Shown here one piece after another: positions 18,550 to 28,957 of a stretch of 64,000 nt of DNA. Each line of letters begins with the position of its first letter. Position 1 is the first letter of the stretch. The notes beneath the pieces are model-generated. The model made no database searches, was not told where the DNA came from, and saw nothing but the letters and a program-made list of their open reading frames with translations. The stretch comes from Flavobacterium sp. ENC (GTDB lineage Bacteria; Bacteroidota; Bacteroidia; Flavobacteriales; Flavobacteriaceae), in NCBI RefSeq assembly GCF_020991415.1, contig NZ_JAJMOY010000003.1:611186-675185 (forward strand), written 5' to 3'. The translations under genes were made by a program, and so were the position numbers.

Positions 18550-18578
18550 TTTGAACGGTACAGGTAATTCTATTTTTG
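18550..18578 (+). promoter_or_regulatory. Bacteroidota promoter for inositol oxygenase
   Basis: TTTG (18550-18553), 17 bases, then TATTTTTG (18571-18578) matches the TTTG / TAnnTTTG consensus fully. Transcription would begin near 18584, giving a ~22-base leader before ATG 18606. A TTG at 18576 that extends the frame lies inside the -7 box, so it is unlikely to be the start. Confidence 0.6.
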
Positions 18579-18605
18579 TCATATAACTTTAAACTTTTCA
18601 GCATT

Positions 18606-19484
18606 ATGAAAAAGCATATAGATACAGACAACCCATTGAATAATTTAGATGAATGGGAAGATGATTTGTTATTGCGATATCCTGATCCTTCAGAAAGTAT
18701 ACCGGAGAAGCAAAAAGAAGAATTCAGAAATTATGTTGATTCGGAAAGACTGGAAACAGTTAAGGAGTTTTACAGAATAAACCATACGTATCAGACTTAT
18801 GATTTTGTATGCAGCAAAGAGCAGGAGTTTTTACAATTCAATAAAAAAGAAATGTCAATCTGGGAAGCGGTTGATTTTTTAAACACACTTGTAGACGACA
18901 GTGACCCGGATATAGATTTAGATCAGACACAACACCTCTTGCAGACTTCAGAAGCGATTCGGGCAGATGGTCATCCGGATTGGTTTGTGCTGACGGGTTT
19001 CATTCATGACCTGGGTAAAATTTTATGTTTGTTTGGAGAGCCTCAGTGGGCAGTTGTGGGCGATACATTTCCGGTGGGCTGTGCATATTCAGATAAAATT
19101 GTTTATTCCGAATTTTTTAAAGAAAACCCCGATTATACAGATCAAAGATTCAATACCAAATTTGGTGTTTACACCCAAAACTGCGGATTGGATAATGTAA
19201 AAATGAGCTGGGGACATGACGAATATTTATATCAGATCATGAAAGATTATCTTCCGGATCCGGCTTTATACATGATTCGTTATCATTCCTTTTATTCACA
19301 GCATAAAGAAAATGCTTATGCTCATTTAATGAATGAAAAAGACATAGAAATGTTTGATTGGGTTAAAAAATTCAATCCGTACGATTTGTATACTAAAGCT
19401 CCCGTTACGCAAGATGTAAAAGAATTGCTTCCTTATTATAAAGAATTAGTGGCGAAATATTTACCGGAGAAATTGAAGTTCTAG
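18606..19484 (+). CDS. myo-Inositol oxygenase (MIOX)
   Basis: A 292-residue non-haem di-iron dioxygenase that cleaves myo-inositol to D-glucuronate with O2; cytoplasmic, no signal peptide. It matches eukaryotic MIOX closely: [40 protein letters not shown] and YMIRYHSFY. All six iron ligands are present: His110, His134, Asp135, His204, His227 and Asp251. I chose ATG 18606 because an upstream TTG lies within the promoter box. MIOX is uncommon in bacteria and unusual beside glycan-utilisation genes. A GH2 follows 42 bases later, so free inositol released during glycan breakdown is a plausible substrate. No uronate isomerase or other downstream genes are in the window. Confidence 0.95.
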   Translation: MKKHIDTDNPLNNLDEWEDDLLLRYPDPSESIPEKQKEEFRNYVDSERLETVKEFYRINHTYQTYDFVCSKEQEFLQFNKKEMSIWEAVDFLNTLVDDSDPDIDLDQTQHLLQTSEAIRADGHPDWFVLTGFIHDLGKILCLFGEPQWAVVGDTFPVGCAYSDKIVYSEFFKENPDYTDQRFNTKFGVYTQNCGLDNVKMSWGHDEYLYQIMKDYLPDPALYMIRYHSFYSQHKENAYAHLMNEKDIEMFDWVKKFNPYDLYTKAPVTQDVKELLPYYKELVAKYLPEKLKF

Positions 19485-19505
19485 AATATCAAAAATTTCA
19501 TTTGA

Positions 19506-22667
<3,162 letters not shown>

Positions 22668-22668
22668 A

Positions 22669-22760
22669 GTTTTCAGTTACAGTCTCAGTCGTCAGTATAA
22701 ACCGAGACTGTAAACTGAGACTGTAAACTGAGACTAAGGACTGCGACTGAAAACCGGGAC
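22669..22760. repeat. Short tandem and inverted repeats after GH2
   Basis: The 13-mer GAGACTGTAAACT occurs in tandem at 22704-22716 and 22717-22729, with a partial third copy from 22730. A near-inverse copy (CAGTTACAGTCTCAGT, 22675-22690) allows a ~16-bp stem. It probably acts as a terminator or attenuator before the acyltransferase gene. Confidence 0.6.
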
Positions 22761-22804
22761 TGAATACTAAAAAAACTATCAACTGACCACTGAATATTAA
22801 AAAA

Positions 22805-23947
22805 ATGAGTAACACTACAAATGCAAGATTAATTTCTTTAGATGCGCTACGCGGATTTGTTATGTTTTGGATTATGAGCGGAGAACATATCATTCATGCT
22901 CTGGCAAAAACAGCTCCAATTCCTGTTTTTCTATGGATGTCATCGCAACTGCATCACGCGGAATGGAATGGAATTACATTTTACGATATGATTTTTCCCG
23001 TCTTTCTGTTTGTTGCAGGAGTATCGATGCCTTATTCTTTTGAAAAAAAAATGCATTTGGCAGGAGTAAAAACGCCAAAAGATTTACCGCGTAACGAAAA
23101 GCGAAAAATATACCTGTCAATGCTCAAAAGAACCTGTATTTTAGTGGTTCTGGGATTTGTAGTAAATGGATTGCTGCGATTTGATGGTTTCGATCAGACG
23201 CGTTTTGCCAGTGTTTTAGGAAGAATTGGTCTGGCCTGGTTTTTAGCCGGGATCATATATTTAAATTTTGATCTAAAAAAACAGCTAATTTGGTTCTTCG
23301 GTATTTTGATTGGTTACTATGTCGCGATGAAATGGATTCCCGTACCCGATTTTGGTGCAGGAGTTTTGACCAAAGAAGGATCACTGGAAGGCTATATTGA
23401 CCGCCTGTTTTTACCGGGCAGACTGCACAGTAAAGTTTATGATCCGGAAGGAATACTTTCTACCATACCTGCAATTGCGACAGCCTTATTGGGCGTTTTT
23501 ACAGGAACATTTTTAAAAGCAAAAGGCGCTTTTTCGGTAGAAGTAAAATTGCTTTTAATGGCTCTTACGGCTGTAGTTCTTATTAGTGCAGGCCTGATTT
23601 GGGATAGTAATTTTCCCATCAATAAACATTTATGGACAAGTTCATTTGTATGTTTTGTCGGAGGGTTCAGTATTTTGTTTTTTGTCTTTTTCTATTTGAT
23701 AATTGACCTTTTTGGTTTTCATAAATGGGCATTTCCTTTAATCTTAATCGGTTCAAATTCTATTTTAATTTACATAGCTGCTGAAGGCTTAGTAGATTTT
23801 AAACATACGGCAGATTACGTCTTTGGCGGACTTATAAATTTTCTGCCGCTTATTTGGCAGCCTGTATTTGCCGCTTTATCAGTAACTGTCATACAGCTTC
23901 TTTTACTTTATTTTCTATATAAAAGGAAATGGTTTCTAAAAATTTAA
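22805..23947 (+). CDS. HGSNAT/NagX-like membrane acyltransferase (DUF5009 type)
   Basis: A 380-residue integral membrane protein with about ten hydrophobic helices. The N terminus LISLDALRGFVMFWIMSGEH and the FYDMIFPVFLFVAGVSMP segment are hallmarks of the COG4299/DUF5009 family, which includes NagX and human heparan-alpha-glucosaminide N-acetyltransferase (HGSNAT). HGSNAT passes acetyl from cytosolic acetyl-CoA to terminal alpha-glucosamine on the other side of the membrane. In Bacteroidota such genes often sit in PULs, but substrates are mostly unproven. Here it lies between GH2 and a sodium symporter, in a window that also has a GH89 alpha-GlcNAcase. Glycan or sugar acetylation is the best guess. 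Confidence 0.8.
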   Translation: MSNTTNARLISLDALRGFVMFWIMSGEHIIHALAKTAPIPVFLWMSSQLHHAEWNGITFYDMIFPVFLFVAGVSMPYSFEKKMHLAGVKTPKDLPRNEKRKIYLSMLKRTCILVVLGFVVNGLLRFDGFDQTRFASVLGRIGLAWFLAGIIYLNFDLKKQLIWFFGILIGYYVAMKWIPVPDFGAGVLTKEGSLEGYIDRLFLPGRLHSKVYDPEGILSTIPAIATALLGVFTGTFLKAKGAFSVEVKLLLMALTAVVLISAGLIWDSNFPINKHLWTSSFVCFVGGFSILFFVFFYLIIDLFGFHKWAFPLILIGSNSILIYIAAEGLVDFKHTADYVFGGLINFLPLIWQPVFAALSVTVIQLLLLYFLYKRKWFLKI

Positions 23948-24000
23948 GAGATTAAATTTTAAATACATTTTACTAACTAACCACACAATAACCACGAATC

Positions 24001-25638
24001 ATGAATGTATTACAAACCGCAGATTATATTGTTTTCTTTATTTACTTTGTCATAGTCACCGCTTATGGAATGTACATTTACAGAAGCAAGAAAACTGCAG
24101 CGACAAGCTCCAACGAATATTTTTTAGCCGAAGGATCACTTACCTGGTGGGCCATTGGAGCCTCATTGATTGCTTCCAATATTTCAGCAGAACATTTTAT
24201 CGGCATGAGCGGTTCAGGTTTCGCCATCGGATTGGCCATTGCTTCTTACGAATGGATGTCTGCTGCCACATTAATTATCGTGGCCATGTTTATCCTGCCG
24301 ATTTATCTTAAAAATAAAATATTTACCATGCCGCAGTTTCTGGCCAAAAGATACAGCGGAACAGTAAGTACTATTATGGCTATTATCTGGCTGTTAATTT
24401 ATGTATTTGTAAATCTTACTTCTATAATTTACTTAGGCGCTTTGGCTATTTCATCTATTGCGCCGGTCAGCTTTCAGTTTTGCGTTATTGCGCTGAGTCT
24501 ATTCTCTGTGATTGTTACTTTAGGAGGAATGAAAGTGATCGGATACACCGATATGTTTCAGGTTATTGTATTAATTCTGGGAGGATTAGTAACCACTTAT
24601 CTGGCATTGACTTTACTTTCAGATCAATTTGGTTTTGGAAAAGATATTTTAAAGGGACTTGCCATTATTGCTGATGAAGCACCAGGACATTTACACATGA
24701 TATTAGACAAGACAAATCCGCATTATAATGAATTACCGGGAATGTCTGTTTTGGTTGGCGGTATGTTAATCAACAATCTGGCGTATTGGGGATGCAATCA
24801 ATATATCGTTCAGAGAGCTTTGGGAGCCGATTTAAAAACGGCCCGTAAAGGAATTTTATTTGCCGCTTTTCTTAAATTATTAGTGCCAATTATTGCTGTT
24901 TTACCGGGTATTGCAATGTTTGTAATGCATTCAAACGGAATGTTTCAACAGGAAATGGCAGATGCAGCAGGAGTTTTAAAGCCAGATCATGCGTATCCGA
25001 CTTTAATGAATTTGCTTCCTGCCGGATTAAAAGGCGTCGCTTTGGCAGCTCTTACAGCGGCAATCGTAGCTTCTTTGGCCGGAAAAGCAAATAGTATTTC
25101 GACTATTTTTTCTTTAGATATTTATAAAAAATATTTTAATTCTCAGGCTACAGAAAAAAAGCTGGTACGTACCGGAAGATGGTGTGTCGTGGTCTGTATG
25201 ATTATTGCCGCTATCGTAGCGCCGGCATTGAAATCATTAGATCAGGCGTATCAATTTATACAGGAATACGTTGGATTCTTTTCTCCGGGTGTTTTAGCAG
25301 TTTTTTTATTGGGAATGTTCTGGAAAAAAACAACACCATCAGCCGGACTTGCGGGAGCATTGTTAACAGTGCCGCTTGCTGCTATATTGAAATTCCTGCC
25401 AATGTGGACAGATGGTGCATTTCCTGATTATCCTTTCTTAGACCGAATGACTATTGTATTCTTTTTAATTGTGTTTATAATGGTTGCGATTAGCCTGGCA
25501 AATCCAGCATCTCAAGAAGAAGCTGAAATACATAAAATAGAAGTCGATAATTCGATGTTTAAAGTGTCATCAGAGTTTATTGTAGGGTCTTTTATTATCT
25601 GCGGAATATTAGTGGCTTTATATACCGTTTTTTGGTAA
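24001..25638 (+). CDS. Sodium/solute symporter (SSS family, SGLT-like)
   Basis: A 545-residue inner-membrane transporter with about 13-14 hydrophobic helices and no signal peptide. Family motifs include ASLIASNISAEHFIGMSGSG, YWGCNQYIVQRALGADLKTARKGILFAA and ALTAAIVASLAGKANS. SSS proteins carry sugars, inositol, sialic acid or proline with Na+. The SGLT-like sequence and its position after MIOX and GH2 make a sugar or myo-inositol the likely cargo; sequence alone cannot choose. It begins 53 bases after the acyltransferase and is probably co-transcribed. This is the only clear inner-membrane sugar transporter in the window. Confidence 0.9.
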   Translation: MNVLQTADYIVFFIYFVIVTAYGMYIYRSKKTAATSSNEYFLAEGSLTWWAIGASLIASNISAEHFIGMSGSGFAIGLAIASYEWMSAATLIIVAMFILPIYLKNKIFTMPQFLAKRYSGTVSTIMAIIWLLIYVFVNLTSIIYLGALAISSIAPVSFQFCVIALSLFSVIVTLGGMKVIGYTDMFQVIVLILGGLVTTYLALTLLSDQFGFGKDILKGLAIIADEAPGHLHMILDKTNPHYNELPGMSVLVGGMLINNLAYWGCNQYIVQRALGADLKTARKGILFAAFLKLLVPIIAVLPGIAMFVMHSNGMFQQEMADAAGVLKPDHAYPTLMNLLPAGLKGVALAALTAAIVASLAGKANSISTIFSLDIYKKYFNSQATEKKLVRTGRWCVVVCMIIAAIVAPALKSLDQAYQFIQEYVGFFSPGVLAVFLLGMFWKKTTPSAGLAGALLTVPLAAILKFLPMWTDGAFPDYPFLDRMTIVFFLIVFIMVAISLANPASQEEAEIHKIEVDNSMFKVSSEFIVGSFIICGILVALYTVFW

Positions 25639-25668
25639 GCTAAGGGAAATTGATCGCAAAGACAAAGG

Positions 25669-25800
25669 CGCAAAGTTTTTTGCCACAGATTGGAAATTTT
25701 TTGCTTCACGCAGATTTAAGAAGATTCACACAGATGCTGCAGATTTTTTTAAGAATCTAATTAAATCTGCAGCATCTGCGTGAAACAAAAAAACTTTGCG
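25669..25800. repeat. Nested 132-base foldback after the symporter
   Basis: Outer arms of 13 bp (25669-25681 and 25788-25800; CGCAAAGTTTTTT and its complement) enclose inner 22-bp arms (25725-25746 and 25763-25784) with one mismatch. It resembles a terminator but is far larger and looks like a dispersed repeat. Confidence 0.7.
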
Positions 25801-25868
25801 ACATTAAAAAATAAACCAAAAACTTTGCGTAGACTGTCTTAAACAAGGTTTTTAATAAATAAAAAGAA

Positions 25869-27398
25869 ATGAAAAAGAAATCTATAATCGCAATCCTAAT
25901 TTTCTGTATTTCCTTAACCGTTTCTGCACAAAAGGTATTTGATATTAAAAAATACGGTGCCATAGGAGACGGCAAAACCTTAAACACAAAAGCAATCCAG
26001 AAAGCCATTGATGCCGCTAACAAAAATAAAGGCGGAAAAGTTGTGTTTTCTAAAGGTGAATTTTTATCAGGAAGTATAGTCTTAAAAAGCGGAGTGGAAT
26101 TGTTTTTTGAAGAAGGAGCCATTTTGTTAGGAAGTACCAATCCGGATGATTATCCGAAGTATGAAGGAATAAGAGCTTTGATTATAGCCAATGAAGCAAA
26201 AAATATTGCAGTAAACGGAAAAGGAAGCATAGATGGACAAGGAAGAGAACTGGCATTGGCAATTGACAGTCTGCATCATACCGGAGTTCGAATTGATCCC
26301 AAATACAATTACAGAAGAATGCGTCCGGAAGACGGAAGAGGAAAACTGATTTCGTTTGTAAAATGCGATTCGGTCACCATGATCAATATCACCTTAAAAA
26401 ACAGTCCGGGCTGGGTACAGTGTTTTACAAATTGTAAAAACATTGTAATTGATGCAATGAAAGTCAATAGTACTGCTTATTGGAACAATGACGGAATTGA
26501 CGTTGACGGATGTGAGAATGTTCGAATTACCAACTGCAACGTAAATGCCGCAGATGACGGAATTTGCCTAAAATCGGAGACGCCCGGATTGCAGAACAAT
26601 AATATTTACATTGCACACTGCAGGATCAGATCGAGTGCCAATGCCGTTAAATTTGGTACAGGTTCTTATGGCAGTTTCAAAAACGTAACGATCGAGAACA
26701 TTGAGGTCTATGATACTTTCAGATCAGCAATCGCGATCGAATCTGTAGACGGAGCCGAGATTGAGAATATTAAAGTTTCAAATATCACAGCCGTAAATAC
26801 AGGAAATGCAATACTGATTCGTTTGGGACATAGAAATGGAGACAAGCCGGGTTATATCAAAAATGTATCGATTAAAAATGTAAAAGTGCAGGTTCCTTTT
26901 GGCCGTCCGGATATCGATTATGATATGCGCGGACCGGAAGTGGACTATTTCCATAATCCGTTTCCGGCTTCAATTGCAGGAATTCCGGGACATTTGATAG
27001 AAAATGTGACTTTAGAGAATATTGAAATTACCTATCCGGGAAGAGCTTCAAAAGGAATGGCTTATCATCCTTTGAGCCGATTAAAAGATGTAAAAGAGAA
27101 CATAAACGGTTATCCTGAATTTTCCATGTTTGGGGAATTGCCTTCCTGGGGATTTTATGTGCGTCACGTCAACGGAATCGAAATGAAGAATATAAAACTG
27201 ATTTTAGAGAAAGAAGATTTTCGTCCCGCCTTTGTTTTTGATAATGTAAAAAATCTCACGATGAAAGCGATTGATATGCCTTCGGATAAAATCAATCAGA
27301 TTGTTTTTAAAGATGTTCCATCCAGCAATCTGGATAGTGAATCCTTAAAAAGAAAAACAGAACCGGAACAGAATAAATTTGAGTTACCCGTAAAATAA
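25869..27398 (+). CDS. GH28 polygalacturonase-type hydrolase 1
   Basis: A 509-residue inverting pectin hydrolase with a signal peptide (MKKKSIIAILIFCISLTVSAQ). The right-handed beta-helix begins with FDIKKYGAIGDGKTLNTKAIQKAI, the usual pectate-lyase-like entry. The catalytic motifs are NNDGIDVDG (Asp208, Asp211) and ADDGICLKS (Asp229-Asp230). The usual C-terminal RIK motif is not obvious; an equivalent basic position may be in RSSANAVKFG. The family covers polygalacturonases, rhamnogalacturonases and exo-enzymes, and the exact activity is not readable here. A second GH28 with a nearly identical signal peptide follows 99 bases later. Confidence 0.9.
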   Translation: MKKKSIIAILIFCISLTVSAQKVFDIKKYGAIGDGKTLNTKAIQKAIDAANKNKGGKVVFSKGEFLSGSIVLKSGVELFFEEGAILLGSTNPDDYPKYEGIRALIIANEAKNIAVNGKGSIDGQGRELALAIDSLHHTGVRIDPKYNYRRMRPEDGRGKLISFVKCDSVTMINITLKNSPGWVQCFTNCKNIVIDAMKVNSTAYWNNDGIDVDGCENVRITNCNVNAADDGICLKSETPGLQNNNIYIAHCRIRSSANAVKFGTGSYGSFKNVTIENIEVYDTFRSAIAIESVDGAEIENIKVSNITAVNTGNAILIRLGHRNGDKPGYIKNVSIKNVKVQVPFGRPDIDYDMRGPEVDYFHNPFPASIAGIPGHLIENVTLENIEITYPGRASKGMAYHPLSRLKDVKENINGYPEFSMFGELPSWGFYVRHVNGIEMKNIKLILEKEDFRPAFVFDNVKNLTMKAIDMPSDKINQIVFKDVPSSNLDSESLKRKTEPEQNKFELPVK

Positions 27399-27418
27399 AT
27401 TTTCATAATATAACATAG

Positions 27419-27438
27419 CCTGCGGTTTCAACCGCAGG
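27419..27438. repeat. Solo palindrome related to the REPIN-like array
   Basis: CCTGCGGTTTCAACCGCAGG is a perfect 9-bp-arm palindrome with the same GCGGTTTCAACCG core and 2-base loop as the array at 17448-18474. It lies in the short gap between the two GH28 genes, where it may also act as a hairpin in the mRNA. Confidence 0.75.
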
Positions 27439-27497
27439 AAACATAGAGATTCATCTTAATCAACCTTTTGGCGGGATTAAAAAATAAAAAATAAAGA

Positions 27498-28937
27498 ATG
27501 AAAAAGAAATCTATAATCGCAATCCTGATTTTTTGTCTCTCGTTTACCGTTGCAGCACAAAACATTTACGACGTAAAAAAATACGGAGCAAAAGGAGATG
27601 GCAAAACCAATGATGCGGCGGCTATTCAAAAAGCAATTGATGCCTGCAGTAAAACGGGCGGAAGAGTTTTAATTCCGGCACCGTTTACATTTCTGGCCGG
27701 ACCAATTGAGGTAAAATCCAAAGTGGATCTTCATATCGAAGCCGGAGCAAAATTATTGGCAAGTCCGGAGGAGAAATTATACACAAAAAGTGCCTTTAGA
27801 ACCAATCCGGGAGAAGGGACAATTTGGATTGGTGGAGAAAATGTAGAGGATTTTACCATTAGCGGAAGCGGAAAAATAGATGGAAACGGAATTTCTTTTA
27901 TGGGGGAAGAACTGGAAGATTCCTATGTTTTAAAGCCTTTTAACGTGCTCGATCCACGACCACACGTACTGACTATTATTGGAGGAAAAAATATAAGAAT
28001 CAAAGATGTCCATATCGGAAATTCGGCCTATTGGACCATTCATTTGGTTGGCTGTAATGATGTTGTTATTAGCGGTATTACTTTGTTAAACAGTCTAAAA
28101 GTCCGTAACAGTGACGGAATCGACCTGGATCATTCCAAAAATGTGAGAATCAGCGATTGTTATATCGAAAGCGGTGATGATTGTATCTGTTTAAAAAACA
28201 GAAGAGAGTTTGAAGAATTTGGCGCCTGCGAAAACATTACGGTGACCAACTGTACGATGACCAGCAGCAGCTGTGCGATTAAAATAGGTTCAGAAAATAT
28301 GGACGCAATCAGACAAGTAGTTTTCAATAATTGTATCATTAAAAACAGCAATCGGGCTTTGGGAATTCAAAATAGAGATGAAGGAACAGTGAGTGATGTT
28401 ATTTTTTCCAATATCATTATTGAAAGTAAATTGACGACAGATACCTGGTGGGGAAAGGCAGAACCAATTTATGTAACGGCTTTCAGCAGAGCGAAAGGGA
28501 ATCATAAAGATGCCAACTGGCGTTTTCCAAAAGGAGCAACAGAAGGAAAAGTGGGCGAAATAAAAAACATCTATTTTTCCAATATTCAGTGTACAGGAGA
28601 AAATGGCGTGTTTGTTAGCGGAGAATCAAAAGATAAAATTAGTAATATTGTTTTTGATAATGTGAGTGTTTTCATTGATAAAATCACCTCTTTTCCGGGC
28701 GGAGTCTATGACAGACGACCTTCTAATGTCGAAGGTTTTGTAAAAGGAAGTACTTCGGGGTTTTATTTTGATTCTGCAGAACGTATTAAAGTGCAGAATT
28801 GTACCGTACAATGGGGGAAAAACAAACCCGAATATTTTAAATACGCAGTCGAAAGTAAAAATGTAGATGAATTAATTGTAACAAATTTAGACGGACAATC
28901 AGCTTTTCCTGCTAAATTAGAGGCAGTAAAAAAATAA
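27498..28937 (+). CDS. GH28 polygalacturonase-type hydrolase 2
   Basis: A 479-residue GH28 with a signal peptide (MKKKSIIAILIFCLSFTVAAQ). Catalytic motifs are NSDGIDLDHSKN (Asp206, Asp209) and SGDDCICLKN (Asp227-Asp228), followed by SSCAIKIGSEN, which aligns with the substrate-binding region. It is closer than its neighbour to the rhamnogalacturonan/exo-polygalacturonase type common in Bacteroidota pectin PULs, though that is an impression. Its first 29 coding bases are identical to those of GH28-1 while the catalytic domains are clearly divergent. GH51-1 follows 20 bases later. Confidence 0.92.
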   Translation: MKKKSIIAILIFCLSFTVAAQNIYDVKKYGAKGDGKTNDAAAIQKAIDACSKTGGRVLIPAPFTFLAGPIEVKSKVDLHIEAGAKLLASPEEKLYTKSAFRTNPGEGTIWIGGENVEDFTISGSGKIDGNGISFMGEELEDSYVLKPFNVLDPRPHVLTIIGGKNIRIKDVHIGNSAYWTIHLVGCNDVVISGITLLNSLKVRNSDGIDLDHSKNVRISDCYIESGDDCICLKNRREFEEFGACENITVTNCTMTSSSCAIKIGSENMDAIRQVVFNNCIIKNSNRALGIQNRDEGTVSDVIFSNIIIESKLTTDTWWGKAEPIYVTAFSRAKGNHKDANWRFPKGATEGKVGEIKNIYFSNIQCTGENGVFVSGESKDKISNIVFDNVSVFIDKITSFPGGVYDRRPSNVEGFVKGSTSGFYFDSAERIKVQNCTVQWGKNKPEYFKYAVESKNVDELIVTNLDGQSAFPAKLEAVKK

Positions 28938-28957
28938 TCAGTTCCATTTCAAAAAAT

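Noticed and set aside
18576..18605. TTG start for MIOX giving 10 extra residues
   Set aside because: The TTG overlaps the promoter -7 box and the added residues have no counterpart in MIOX; ATG 18606 is better.
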